Shown: in pieces, positions 38,473 through 50,600 of the stretch
Numbering within the stretch: position 1 is the stretch's first letter
Layout of the letters: each line of letters begins with the position of its first letter
From: Drosophila pseudoobscura
Lineage: Eukaryota > Arthropoda > Insecta > Diptera > Drosophilidae
Length of the DNA: 64,000 bases
Assembly: GCF_009870125.1 (NCBI RefSeq)
Contig: NC_046679.1
Location: forward strand, 21,638,001-21,702,000
Direction: 5' to 3'
Position numbers and translations under genes: made by a program
Notes under the pieces: model-generated
Database searches by the model: none
What the model saw: the letters and a program-made list of their open reading frames with translations, nothing else
Told to the model about the DNA's origin: nothing

Positions 38473-39704
38473 TATTCGAATTTAACTAGACATTTGCTAA
38501 GCCGAGTTAATTGCTTTCTGGATGGATTATTACACACATTTTTCTTCATGCTGAAATCTTTTTTCTCCTAGAAATGATCAATATTCATATATTCATATAT
38601 CTTCAAACACAACTACCCATAAAAAATGTGGGATCTGGAAGGGTATGTGCACCATCGACTCAAAGCAGTCTTTTGTCTTTCATGTTTTATTTTATAGAAA
38701 TATTATTTACCTGCATGCTGGCCCATTACCCGGGGACCCCCAACGCTCTTTCTGTCTCAGTGTTTCCCTGCCTCAAACTCCCTGCCCCACCACTCAAAGG
38801 GTTACAGCTGAGTGCCGCCTGGCGGCGGCGTGCTGTGCTCAAAGAAAACGCCTCACTGCATGCAACAATGTGCAAGTCAACTCGAACGGGCTCCTGCTGT
38901 GTGCAGAGAAAGAAGAGGACCTCAGACTCCCTGCCGAAGTCTTTACCCTCTTGCACCACTTGCCAGTGTGCAACGTGTGACTCTGCTGTGCAAGGCAAAC
39001 GGTGGCAACAGCAGCAAGAACAACTTGACTTTACACCTTATTGCAATTTACTGTAAAATTGCATACGCTGCTGGCTGCTTGACTGCCACTATCCCTACCT
39101 ACTCCCCATCTGCACTTTCCCCAGTGCTGCTCCTGATCATTTCGCCTTTTTCCACTCTTCGACCAATCCTTTTCAGACTGAAGTTTACTTTGGGTACAAT
39201 TTTGCTTTCATTTTCCTTTTTTCGGGGTAGCCGACATACACAGTTATGCACTTTTGATTGGGCAAAGGCAGAGCGATTCCACGAAGGGCAGCCGCTTCTG
39301 ATTCAGTATTCAGCAGGCGTTAAGTGCTCAGCAAATATCCAAATAAGCGACGGATTATAAGATTCCAGCGTTTACTTTTATTTATTGCTTTGTGCAGTTA
39401 TTTTGGTCAGGGAAGGAAACATTTATTTCTACCAAAATAAGGTTGATATTCCTTTGATGAAATATGAATTCCTTCAATGAATACCAATTACACTGTGCGA
39501 CAGGTGTTTCTTACTATGCACGAAATATAATCTCCGAACAAAATCAGGTTGTAACCATTATAATTGCCCTCAGAAATATACATGGATTCTAAGTTGGCTT
39601 CGGTTTTTAGTAAGTGAAGACCAAAATATATTTTTAAACGTAAGAAACTCTCAAACAAATGAAGTACCGCAAAAGCAACCCAAGTTCGCTCTGAGCTCGC
39701 CCCT

Positions 39705-39894
39705 GTTACGTCATTAAATGACGTTACGCACAAGTCGTAAAGCGGCCGGATCGTAATGCATCCATTAAAGTTAGCGTTAACGTTAGTAAGTATTCGTTAA
39801 GATGCGATTTTTATGAAAGGCTCTCAGAGAAACGTGGCCATATGACACTGATAATATTAAGGCAATATCGAATTACGTAATTCCATTACGTAAT
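39705..39894. promoter_or_regulatory. cluster of palindromic bZIP (CRE / Vri-Pdp1-type) sites
   Basis: At 39705-39727 two TGACGT half-sites form a near-perfect inverted repeat (GTTACGTCATT, one base, AATGACGTTAC). At 39871-39882 lies the perfect 12-bp palindrome AATTACGTAATT, and at 39885-39894 a second one, ATTACGTAAT, with centres 13 bp apart. GCGTTAACGT lies between at about 39774-39783. ACGTCA is the CREB/ATF core, and TTACGTAA is the core bound by PAR-bZIP factors such as Pdp1 and Vrille. The density suggests an enhancer or promoter; the target gene is not visible. Confidence 0.4.
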
Positions 39895-42800
39895 CCAATC
39901 AGAATGCACCCAGCAAACATATGCGTCGCACACGAGAAGCGGAAAGGGGAGCGGTGGAGTACGACTGGGATATGTACTCGAGAGGAGTCTCCAGGACTCC
40001 AGGCTCCAGGCTCCTGGCAAAGGTTATGCCATTAAATTGCAATTCCTTTCGATTTGTGCTGCGTTGCCTGGCCATTTATCTCGTCCTTCCCATTCCAGAG
40101 CCATCCCCATTTTATCCTCTGGACTATGGATCCCATCCTCCTCCCTCCTGGGTGTCTGTGTGCTTGTGCCTGTGCCTTATGCAATCTTCCAGCGTTGTAC
40201 CCTTTAATCTGCGTCGTGTACTTGACACAAATGCCGCACAAAAAACAACAAAAAAACAGAAGCAGAAGGAGCCGGAGCTAAAGTTTTATGCAGAAACTGA
40301 GGCATACATAGAAAGAGATGCAGAGATATCTAGAGATGGGGCAAGGCGCTGCACTTTGCATAAAGGTAAAAAGGCAAAAGCATGAACCCATATGCAGCAG
40401 ACACCGGAGTTGGTTGTGCATAAATCTTGTCGCTGAAATGTATGCAACACATTTATATGTATATCTACCTTTATTTTTGGATGTGTGTGTGCGCCAAGAC
40501 AATGGCAGGTGAAATCAACTGCTGCTGGCGACAGGATAAAAATGCACTGCCTTTATTAATTCTAAATCAGTGGCAACGAACGGAGGGCGACCGACCTCCT
40601 CGAACAGATTGAATGCAGCAAAAAGCAACGCCCCTGGGATGCCTATAAATCGAAACAATGCGGGCGGAAAGAAACGGAAACAGTTGAGAATGCACTTAGG
40701 CGGCGGCTTCTCTGCTCCCAACACACTGCTCTCAGCCGTGATGGAGAGCACTTAGAGGTGTTGCCAGGTGCCATTTGTTGCTATTAGCGCTGTGTTGGGT
40801 GATTGGCACCTGATTCACCTGGCACACAGTTCAACGAGTTCACTAAGCAGCGTTCACTGTGGCAGCACAGTAAAGCGGAAACGTTGAGAGACCACGCCTA
40901 ATTCTTGCCTCAAATATGCACCATGACACCTCGCATGCCGCATCACGTACGCAGCCACTGTGGAAAAACTTGGGGAAAACAAAATGTATTCATGCACACA
41001 CACTCGCACACAGACAACGACACCAAGAAGCCATGCAATGGCATTAATGGACAAAGACAAAACAAAAAATACAAAATGCTTAGACGTGCCCGGGCCTAGT
41101 TGGCCTATTCGGCCTAGTCTGGCCAACTTCCAGAGGAAGCAGCAGCCACAATGCCTTTGTATGCCATGACCAACGTTGCGTATGAGTAATGTGCGGCTTT
41201 CTTTTGGCCGCTCCCTCTATCTACTATTGTTGTATGAGTGTCTAAGTGTTTGTCTGGGTGTGTGTCTGTGTGTTAAAGTGTGGGTTTGGGTGGACGAGCA
41301 CTCGAAAGTAGTTTTCAATTAGCTCAGCCCCAGCCCCCGATAGCAAACGCCATTGAGGCAGCTCTGAGTGGTTTGTTTTTCGAGTTACTTCCGAAGAGGT
41401 CTTCCTGCTTTGGGAACTGATTTGATGGAGTGAATTTGAATGGATGGAGCTGCTTCAGATATGCAAACGATTTCAGATTTGTGGAGAGTTAGTGCACATT
41501 TGAATCACTAATTGCAGATACAGCTAGCTTCCTATGGGAGTCATACTTGAGGGAATGTGATTTTTTAAATACTTTGGAATGAGTTCCATTAGGTAAAAGA
41601 TTCCAATGAATCGTTGTAGGATGAGAAAGATTCATCTTTGTCATCACAGTTTGATAATAATCCTACATATTTGTTTCCCTTTTTTTCTGGCAAATTTCCT
41701 AACTACCACTAGTAGTTAGTCCAAAGAGCTTTTCCTATACTTATCTTTTTTAACCTATCCTTTTAGAACAGAACTGAAAACGGAGAGGATATTTTAAGGG
41801 ATTGCCATCCAAGCATCTCTTTTCGATTTACCTTAGTTTTGACATCGTTCGCCGCACCAATATATCCTCAGGGTATTTATCCTTCGCTCTCTCTATGCCA
41901 TTCCTATTCCTACATCTTGATGCGGACCCTAATAGGAATGGGTTTCTGGCCAAGTTGAGCTTCAGTGTTGCTCGAAAAACAACTGCGAAAACAGAATCAT
42001 CTGCAGTGGACCAGGCCAACTGGTTGGATGAACAGTAGGCGGAGGTGGAGATGGAGATGATGGCGAGGCGGAGACGGGTGGGGTGAACGCATGGGCGAAG
42101 GACTGCGGCACATTTGTTTTCATCGGCAATTGGCAAGTGAAAGCTTTTAGCGCGAATTGTGCACGGCAATCACTTCAAATGGAGAAGAAGCAAGCACCAA
42201 GAGCATCCTTTTCCGTTCCATGGTCTCTGCCCTACCATGCCTCTATTTTTTCTTCGCTCTCTTTCTGTATCTCTTTTTTGGGTTGCTGCTAAATTTTTGT
42301 GCAATTCAGAAAGGTTGTAGTAAGGGTATTTTAGCTTTTAGGGAAAGTTTGATAAATTCAAAGCGTCAAGGAAGATATCGGAAGATAATAGCATTTGGGA
42401 TTATTAGGGATATCAAATGATGTTTTCTATTTTTTATTATAAGTTAATTGCACTACTCGTTCGATATCTATTTAATCGATTTTCAAGCTTTCAGATTTCT
42501 TCGATAGGAAGTAAAAATCCATACAATTGTTTTAATATTATATTTTACACTTTCCACGTTAACATTTTTATATTATTATTAATTAACGAAGGGCATCCGG
42601 GCATCACCATCGGCATTCATCTCCTTTTGCCATCCTTTAGCCACCTGTTTCCACTGGTCGAATAATTTCCCGCAAAATGCTAAGCAGATTACTTTTAATG
42701 CCTCGAGCGTAACGACTGCGGCAGTTAAATTTTGTGTTCGCCGCTGGATCTTTATGTAATGCAGTAGTAAATTTTTTAATGGTCTTGCAGTGCTGATTCT

Positions 42801-45093
42801 GATTCTGCTTCGAAATCAAATTCCAGCTTAGCCAATCACGACATCAACTTCTTCGCCCCTTTCTGAGCCACTTTTCGGGGACTGTGATTATTTGAGCATT
42901 GACTTCAATTGACTCGGATCACCGGGAGGTGGATTGCTGTGCTGTTGACTCGACTGTGACCATGGTGGCTTGATTAATAAAGCCACAGGCCATCGCCAGC
43001 GCCGAATTGGCTTTATTCATAAATTTATAACCGGAGAAGCCATAACGTAACGAATGGCAGTGTCGACCAGCAGTTTGGCAAATGTTTTATTGCGTACATA
43101 AATTGCAATTAGTCCCGGCTCCCGTCGGGATAAATGCGAGCACACGCATGTCGATGGCCGCCAGGGAGCTGCTGCCACTCGAATGACGAACTGCCTCCAT
43201 CTCGGCCTTCATCTCTGGCCTCCTCTCGGTGGGTTAACAAAACATCAATTGACTTATTAATGTTTGGGTTGCGATGGCAGGCAAACCGAAGACCGAGTCC
43301 AGAGCATGAGAAAAACTGCTGGGAGGACATGGGCATGGGCCCTATCACAATTGTGTTCATGTGGCGCCCGTTGGGATATTTCGGTGGTTCGGGCACAGTC
43401 ACGTCTGCACTTAATGTGAAATTATGACTTTAATGGCTACTGAAATATATAAAAAATAGAATACAGATATTCTGGTAGATGTCTAATTTTTTTCTCAATT
43501 TTTCGAGGTCACTTTAATTTCCAAACGCGAAGAACGGAAAAAGGAAAAGATTGGGACCTTTCCAAAGAAAAGTATATAAAAATAGAATAATATCTCAGTC
43601 ATTAGCCATTTTGTTTTCCTAATTAGCTCGCAGCTAATGAAGCTACCAAATGTACATTTTATTACACTTCATTTTAGGAGTCAGAACTCTGCCAACTCTC
43701 AAATAACTTATTTGCACTCCAATGTTTACGATAAAAATATCAAAAATAAAGTCCAGCAAACACAAGTTGATTGATTGACTTTCGCGCTGTGTGAATGTGT
43801 CCCTACTGCTTCATGTGTGTGTGTGTGTGTGAGAGCTTTTTCTGCGGAATCGCAAAAAGTTTGCTACACTTTTTGTAAACTTCATTTTACACTGCCTTGG
43901 ATGTATGTATGGGTGCTCTTGTGTTTGCTGTGGCTTTCATTCTTGCTGTAGGCAAACGCAATGTAAAAACATTTAAGGTTTCAATTAAGTGAAATCCCAA
44001 ACGACCAAAAAAATAAATGGGGGAAAAAAGGCAAAGCAAAGGCCAGCACCCGCCCCAGCTCCAGTCCCAGTCCCAGCCAAGAGGATGACCGAAGATGCCC
44101 TAGAATGAGGCGGAAATTTTTCAAGCAATCAATTTGGGCTTTCACGAAAAAAAGAAGGACAGGGAAAAACAAATATATATATGTATTTAAGTAAAGGCTG
44201 GTCTGCTCCCTACCCGGTCAAGTATTTGGACTTTAAGCTGGACCCTTATTGGACTTACGTGCAGCATGACAAACGATGGCTGCAGGAGCCGGTCCGGTCA
44301 TGGAAATGGTGAAAAGGCGAGTATGGAATGCCCAACCCTTCCATCAAATGTCAAAGTTTAGACTGTAACAGTCACTTGAGTTATATTGAGATTTATTATG
44401 CCCCTCGAAAAGGAAAAGGCAGGGTCTGCCTGTACCCATCATTAATTATGATCGGCAGACTCTTCGAACGGTTTTATTTGTTTTTCCCCCATGATGCAAG
44501 GTTGCAATTTATGCAGCAAGTTGGGAGGACGTCAGCCTGCATTTCAATTTCACTTGCTTGCAGTTTTTCATGAACTTCTCTGAGCCCAACGGAAAATAGT
44601 GAACCAAAAAATAGTACGTTTTGGCCAATGGCCAACTCCCTTTTGGTGGGCGTGCCGCACCTCCTTTTGTTCGCACTGGCTTACGAAATCAACAACTTAC
44701 ACTTTCTTTGGCCGTAGGAGCGCCAGCCTCCGCCTCCAAGCCAGTTGTTTTGACACTTTTGGGCCAAGCGAAAGTTTTCCTGGCTCAAAAGTAGGCACAC
44801 TCAGCAGGGGATGTTCCCGAAAAGAGATTCGAAAATTGTACTTTTGGATAGGAATATGATTTGTTGATTTATTGATTGAACACAGCACGATTTTTTTATT
44901 TGACAATTCATTTTAATTTACTCTGAGCTCATAAGAAATATTGGCCTCGTTCCAAACTTCAAACAAATTATTAGCTACAAAATTAAACATAGAAATATTT
45001 TGAAAAAGTTTTTAAATTACCAGTAAAGATTTCTCTTGATATTACATTTTGGTGGTGTAAAATTTTCGGCTCATTAATCTGCTCATTCTTCAG

Positions 45094-45105
45094 ACACTAT
45101 CTCAA
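45094..45105 (+). other. candidate 12-nt microexon
   Basis: ACACTATCTCAA (Thr-Leu-Ser-Gln in one frame) lies between an excellent acceptor (TGCTCATTCTTCAG) and a GTGAGTAT donor. Its length is a multiple of three, as expected for regulated neuronal microexons. Chance occurrence is quite possible. Confidence 0.12.
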
Positions 45106-46228
45106 GTGAGTATTTTCTTATATTACAACAAATATTTCAATGGGTTCTCGTTTGAAACGATACTTCTGGTTACCTTAAGTAGGGACAGTAGTTTCTTGCT
45201 TATTTGATTTCTCGTCTGAAAGGTACATTGTTCAATTATTGTCTTCCGTTGTTGTCGTTTGTTCAATCTCTATAGTTAAGGAATGTTATATTTGTTGGTC
45301 ATGTTTCCTAGCCTGAATGGGCAGTTTGGAAGCGAAACCCATTCACAGAACCCACAATTGCTTATGATTTGCCTATATCTGAGTTTATTTGTGTTGGTGC
45401 CTGATTAAAGAGCTGCAGAACTTTCTGCACTCAGCTTACCTTGCACCCTCTCTTCACCTATAAAGCCCTGTTTTTGGGGACAAATTCGTTGGTTTTTTTG
45501 GCGCTTTTTATCTGGTTGTCGATGTTTTTGCAAGCCTCCCGCCATCCGTACATCCAACAGAGCTACTCCGGGGTTAACCCAGTTCCCAACTCGCAGTTCA
45601 GTTCCCCATTTCCTTGGCCATTTTATAATCAGCATTCTCGAAATAAGGAAAAACTTTGCTATGTAAATTAAATGCCGAAGCCGGCAACTTTTTGCTGACA
45701 TTTCTTGTTCCTTTCCCGTCCGTCCCCGTTGTTCGTATTTCTTGTAGGGCTAACGTACAAAAAAAAATATACATATATACGGAAAAATTACTTTTATATA
45801 TGTATGTATATGTATGTGTATATATACATTTTTTTATTGTCGACGCTGTGGAGAAAGCACAGCAGCAAATAAATGTGGTTTAAACATGACAAGTCGCCGT
45901 GGGCTGCCAGCTCGTTATCACCAAATATTTTTGCACACGAAATGAGTGAATAAATAAGCCGTAGACCGGTACCGCAGCGGTGACGCCGGAGTCAGAGTCA
46001 GAGTTGGATTCCCGGCCTGTAGCCGCAACCAAGGCGGTGCGTGGTGACGGTCTCCTTCGGCTTTGGGACTGCGTTGGACGTTTATGGTCGTCACTTTTTG
46101 GCCGCTTGTTTGACAAATAAAACGTGAAATGTCCGTCGGTTCGAAAGCCAAACGAGAAAAAAGAGTAACCAATAAAAGCTTAATTAACTGTTTATGGCCA
46201 TGGCATGTTAACGTGCCGAAATTCGACT

Positions 46229-46235
46229 TCAGTCG
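46229..46235 (+). promoter_or_regulatory. candidate initiator of the EF-hand gene
   Basis: TTCAGTCG matches the fly initiator with +1 near 46231, about 300 nt upstream of the ATG. A possible small intron runs from the donor GTAAAT at 46396 to the acceptor AATTTTTAG ending 46503, just before the coding exon. An upstream ATG at 46205 lies before this start site. Confidence 0.3.
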
Positions 46236-46533
46236 TTAATCTCAAGTGGACAGCGGACCAACTTCTCTCCCCTCTCGCCAAAAAGTTGTGCAAATGGGGG
46301 CTCATTCAAGAAGCCAAAACCATTATGAAGAGTGATAATATTTGGGAGTTCTTTGTTTTCCATAACAATTTTATTCGATTCCTGAGACACTCAAAGTAAA
46401 TTCCATCATCATATCACAGACATTTTTGGAAAAGATCTGGAAAAGACACATTTTATTGAACAAATTTATAGTTTTTTTTTATAATAATAGCTTTAATTTT
46501 TAGAACATCGGTTAAATCCTGCGATTGTGCACA

Positions 46534-47637
46534 ATGTCGTCGGACGCAGATATGACTGACGGTGATTATGTCGTGTCGATGAGTGTGAGTGTGAGCCAGA
46601 CGACGCTCAAAAATGCGCCCAATGAGTCAGGAGAGCAGACCGTCGTCCCACCGGAGTCCAATCTATCATCCAAGGCATCAACGGTGCTGCCACAGGATTC
46701 TGCGCAGCCAGGCGAACAATCGGACGAGCCAGAGGACTCGACAGAGGAGTCTTTCGGTGATATAGAGCGAGAGGCATCAGGGATATCGCTCAACGAGTGG
46801 GGCAAGGAGTCGGAGGAGAATATGACCACTGCGAGCATGTCATGCTCATCCTTTTCCTCTTGCGAGTCGTACCATACCATTCGAAAGATGATCCTTCGGC
46901 GCGATCCTCATACTTCCAACATGAGCTTGGACAGTGGTAGCAGTCTGCCGCAGATCAACTCCTGCGACCAGTTGATGCATCAAAGAGAATGTAGGGTAGT
47001 GGGTGGCAAGGACTCGTCTCACGACTCAATGCTCGTGGTTATGGAACCAAAACCAAACTTCACGCAACACAGCTGCATGGACATCAGCGTCAAGGAGGGG
47101 GACATAGGCATGGAAGAGGTATACCACAAGTTTGTTGCCTGGTTCAAGCGCCCCGAGATCGATGTGGCTTTCAAGGTATTCAACGAAGTCGACCAGGATG
47201 CCGACGGCTACATTGCCCTCACCGACCTGAAACGGGGTCTAGAAAAGCTCTCAGTGCCGCAGACACACCGGGAGGCCAAGAGCATCATGGCCCAAGTAGC
47301 TGGGCCACGCTGCAGTGCCGTGCACTTTAGCCATTTCCTACTAATATACGCCTCACTCCTCAACCGCCTGCAGCTGGACAAGTGGCCCACCAGAGATGCC
47401 GAAACCGATCGCTTCAGCCGCGTGGACGAAGTGGATGTCTCGCAGGTGGGCGTTCATGGGGCCAGACGTTACTTCGAGGCCAAAATATCCCTCGAGGGGG
47501 AGCGCCTCAAGCCGCTCTCCTTGATGTGCACCCAGCCTGTGGCACGACCTTCGTCCCTTTCCTCTGTAGCCACGAGTCGTGACATGGGCGATGGCACTGC
47601 TTCCGGCTTAAAAAAGCTCAATGAAAAGAAGGAATAA
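46534..47637 (+). CDS. EF-hand protein, divergent swiprosin (EFHD1/2)-like
   Basis: Swiprosins are calcium-regulated actin-binding EF-hand proteins. This frame encodes 367 aa from the ATG at 46534, in a good context (GCACA before ATG); the frame can be extended only to a TTG at 46525, so the ATG is preferred. Residues 1-185 are an acidic, Ser/Thr-rich, probably disordered extension. The first EF-hand loop is D220-Q-D-A-D-G-Y-I-A-L-T-D231, with Asp rather than the usual Glu at position 12. Then LEKLSVPQTH matches the swiprosin linker (MEKLGAPQTH in vertebrates). The second hand keeps its helices (REAKSIMAQV, FSHFLLIYAS), but its loop has lost the acidic ligands. The tail DEVDVSQVGVHGARRYFEAK is the swiprosin signature after the EF-hands. 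The usual C-terminal coiled coil is replaced by a short Ser-rich, Lys-ending tail. The canonical fly gene Swip-1 keeps two normal hands as I recall, so this is probably a diverged paralogue with one working calcium site. Confidence 0.85.
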   Translation: MSSDADMTDGDYVVSMSVSVSQTTLKNAPNESGEQTVVPPESNLSSKASTVLPQDSAQPGEQSDEPEDSTEESFGDIEREASGISLNEWGKESEENMTTASMSCSSFSSCESYHTIRKMILRRDPHTSNMSLDSGSSLPQINSCDQLMHQRECRVVGGKDSSHDSMLVVMEPKPNFTQHSCMDISVKEGDIGMEEVYHKFVAWFKRPEIDVAFKVFNEVDQDADGYIALTDLKRGLEKLSVPQTHREAKSIMAQVAGPRCSAVHFSHFLLIYASLLNRLQLDKWPTRDAETDRFSRVDEVDVSQVGVHGARRYFEAKISLEGERLKPLSLMCTQPVARPSSLSSVATSRDMGDGTASGLKKLNEKKE

Positions 47638-47638
47638 A
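47633..47638 (+). terminator. polyadenylation signal overlapping the EF-hand stop codon
   Basis: GGAATAAATA holds AATAAA with the TAA stop (47635-47637) inside it. The 3' UTR would then be only about 20-30 nt. I see no other AATAAA nearby. Confidence 0.45.
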
Positions 47639-47639
47639 T

Positions 47640-50600
47640 ATACTTTTTTGTGACCTATCAAAATTGCAAATGTTGAAAAATGTATAGTGACCTTGTGTCT
47701 ACCAACAACCTACCATATAAATCGTCGAACAAAAAAACCAGCAACAGAATGAGAACATTGCTTAAGTGACCAATCAAAAGGTAATTGCCAGGTTGCCAGA
47801 AGCGAAGAAGGAACTTCAGCTTCAGCGAGACTTTCGGGAAAGGGCGGGTTACCTTTCAATGTTTTGCCATTTGAGGGGCAACGACTCCCCGAAGAGCGAA
47901 ATGTGCGCCACACACGCCAACTGCCTGGCAGGTTTTAGGTCTCGACCGGAAGTGGCCCTGCCCCAACCTCATCCCGTTTAACCCTAGGGGGAATAAAAAT
48001 AGTTTCGTGCAAATAATTTGCGCGCTTAACTACGCTAAGTATTTTGATATGTGCCGCGACATACTCGTATGCCACGAAGCGAGAGCGTTCCTCCTTTGAT
48101 CATTTGCACAGGATATCCAAAAGTTGGCCCAGTCCCTCGATTGGCCAGAAACCGAGCACGCCATATAATTATGTTACCATAAGCCCCAGCTCCAACGGCA
48201 GCGGCCTCTACTAATATTTATAGCAGATTTTGTGCTTTATTCCCCATCCCATTCTCCTCACTAAAATCGGGTGCACGCCATATACAAATTATAATGAAAA
48301 CGGCGGACAACGCTGCGTATACGCAATATACAGCGACTTGTGTAATAAAAATCCAACGAAAGTCATGCGAAAATAATGAGCATAAGCGTGATCGGAAGCG
48401 GAAGCAGGGAGGCAGTGGAAGAGGAAGGCAGGGCGGGGTTGGGCAGGGCCTAGGGGTTGCAACCGGTTGGTTAGAAATAAGGAAGGACGAGGAAGGGAAA
48501 TAGTTTTCAAATTAAAATAAATGCCGCAGCTGAAACAACTTTTATGTGCCCACAGCAGCAGCAGTAGGAAGAAGGGGGAGGTGGAGGATGAGGACCACTC
48601 TCAGCTAACCAAAATGCCATGAAAGTAAATTCAGTAGAAAATTAATTATGAACGACGACGACGACGACGATGGCGATGGCAGCGATGGTTGGGACGCTGA
48701 CATCCCAAAGGGAAAACCAATGCAGCGTTTAGTGGGGTGTAAGCAGGGTAAACGCAGCAACAGCGGGGGGGTAGTGGAAGCGGAAGGCATGACCAGCCAT
48801 ACCTTTTAATGGCATTGCCATCAATTTCGCTCAATTGCGCGCACAATCGCATCTAATCACGTTGGAACGACCCCAAAAAAGCTAACAACAACAATAAGAC
48901 AGTGGCATATTTCGGTGTGTCTAGACTATGCGATACCCCTTAGGTAAGTTGATCAGATGGAGAACTGTGCTTGCTATTGAAAACACAAATTTATGAAGGG
49001 ATAGTTAAACGGATTTTCTATAGTGGATAGTAATTTAACTATTGTTGATTGATTGATTAGACTGTGACTCAGGAATACACAAATGTTTGTATGTTTTCCT
49101 GGTCTGGTATACCCTCCGTCACTTGAGCTGTACAACTGTACAACTTTTGGATGCCCCTGACTAAATGTTTATGGTTATTGCTTTATGGCAGCCTGCCCCA
49201 CGGTACATGTGTACGGCAGAGTCTCTTCCTGCATCTGTGTGCGTGTGTGTGTGAGAGGATGTGTGGCGAAGTGGGGTAAAGGGTCACGTATCAGATGTCA
49301 TTGACATGGTTTGCCTCGCCTTTAAGCGCTTGCAAACAAACCAAGACAAGCACGGCACGCACGCTCACACACACACACACGTAGATGAGAGCGCACCCAA
49401 GAGCAGCTTTGAACGAATGTGCGCCGAAAAGTATGCCACGGTTTTTGCCTCATTTGCGCTCAACTTTTTCAGAGCTCAAGAACCAACCTCTCTTGGTGCC
49501 TCCAGCACAACCCTCGCAGGGCTCCCCCTGGCCGCCGCCTTCCTCTTGCAATTAGTGGAGGTAATGATTTTTGGCAGATACGTAAAATCTAGGATACAGG
49601 ACCAACCTCCTCCACTTATAATTGACAACAGCCGAGATACACATCTCATTTCTCTGGAGAGTGTAGGCAGCGTTCTTCGAGAGAGAGAAAATGAATAAAT
49701 AGACACATGTCAGAGCTGTCGGTAGGCCTTAAATTCAATGTCACTTGGGGCTAGATGACAGTGTCTTGTGTCCTGTGCCTTGCAACCCAAGTCACTACTC
49801 CTGTTTGCTTTGCATAGAAAATGTCGAAATGGCCTTCATAGACCTACTGGCTGCTGGCCAATACTAAATTTAGAATTCGAGTCGGCCGTTGCCCCATCCC
49901 GGCCCTCCTCGATACATACCTATTTCTTTTACTTGTCTGCTCGCTCTCCCTCTGGTCCCTTCTGGGCGAAGACAAACCATCTTTTTCCTAACGTATTCCC
50001 CCATGTGCGTGAGTTATGAAACAGAAAACTACTTAACAATTTCCATTCCGTTTACAGGCCTCAGAGCAGGTCAACTTCCAGCCGAAAATCCAAATGGAAT
50101 TCGGCTTTCAGGCACGTGGCCAGCTAATTACAAACTGATAAATTTTTGAGTGGGAAATCAACCATTTGTTCGCAATTATAATCGACTTTGAAATGAACTT
50201 ATGCCTTTCGAAAGACAAAGGCAAAGCTTTCTTAGGCTTAAAGAAAAATATATTACATATTATACTAGAGAATAACTACTAATTTTGTGCTCCGCCGTCT
50301 TTAGCCAAAATAAATGAGCTCTATGATTTTTATGTACCGACGCATGTACCCTGCTGCATTCGGGGTCGGGAGGCATGCTAGAATTTACGAAAGGTGAACT
50401 CTTAACTCTTTCCTAACAGAACATTCTCGGCACAGACAAGCAACAACCGTTAGCAGCTTCAAAAAACGTAATAAACGAGACAACGGAAAAAATAAATGCA
50501 ATTGAAAATAAACAAATTCGTTTGTTTTGTGGCTGTGGCAAAAGATTGAGCTGCCAGCAGCGAAATTTTTACCAGAAAAATTTTGAATGAATTTGGGTTC

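Larger units (their letters stand above)
33785..46200. other. non-coding DNA, no supported gene
   Basis: I see no confirmed gene here. A bZIP-site cluster lies at 39705-39894 and a transposon-like hairpin at 38449-38472. The 154-codon frame from 39921 that follows the bZIP cluster has the A-rich, repeat-rich end typical of fly non-coding DNA. At 41833-42029 both strands are open for more than 60 codons and both have plausible splice signals, so no strand can be chosen. A 12-nt segment at 45094-45105 sits between a strong acceptor (CTCATTCTTCAG) and a GTGAGT donor, a possible microexon. Confidence 0.5.

Noticed and set aside
39921..40385. Open frame of 154 codons after the bZIP cluster
   Set aside because: Its end is A-rich repetitive sequence typical of non-coding DNA and no homology is recognised. 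Noted only because of the regulatory cluster before it.
45405..45701. 98-codon minus-strand frame with a GTAAGC donor near its end
   Set aside because: There is no convincing acceptor or start context, and its composition matches the neighbouring non-coding DNA.
49261..49698. Open frame of 145 codons, plus strand
   Set aside because: It starts at GTG and runs through a CA repeat read as alternating His-Thr; the rest lacks support.
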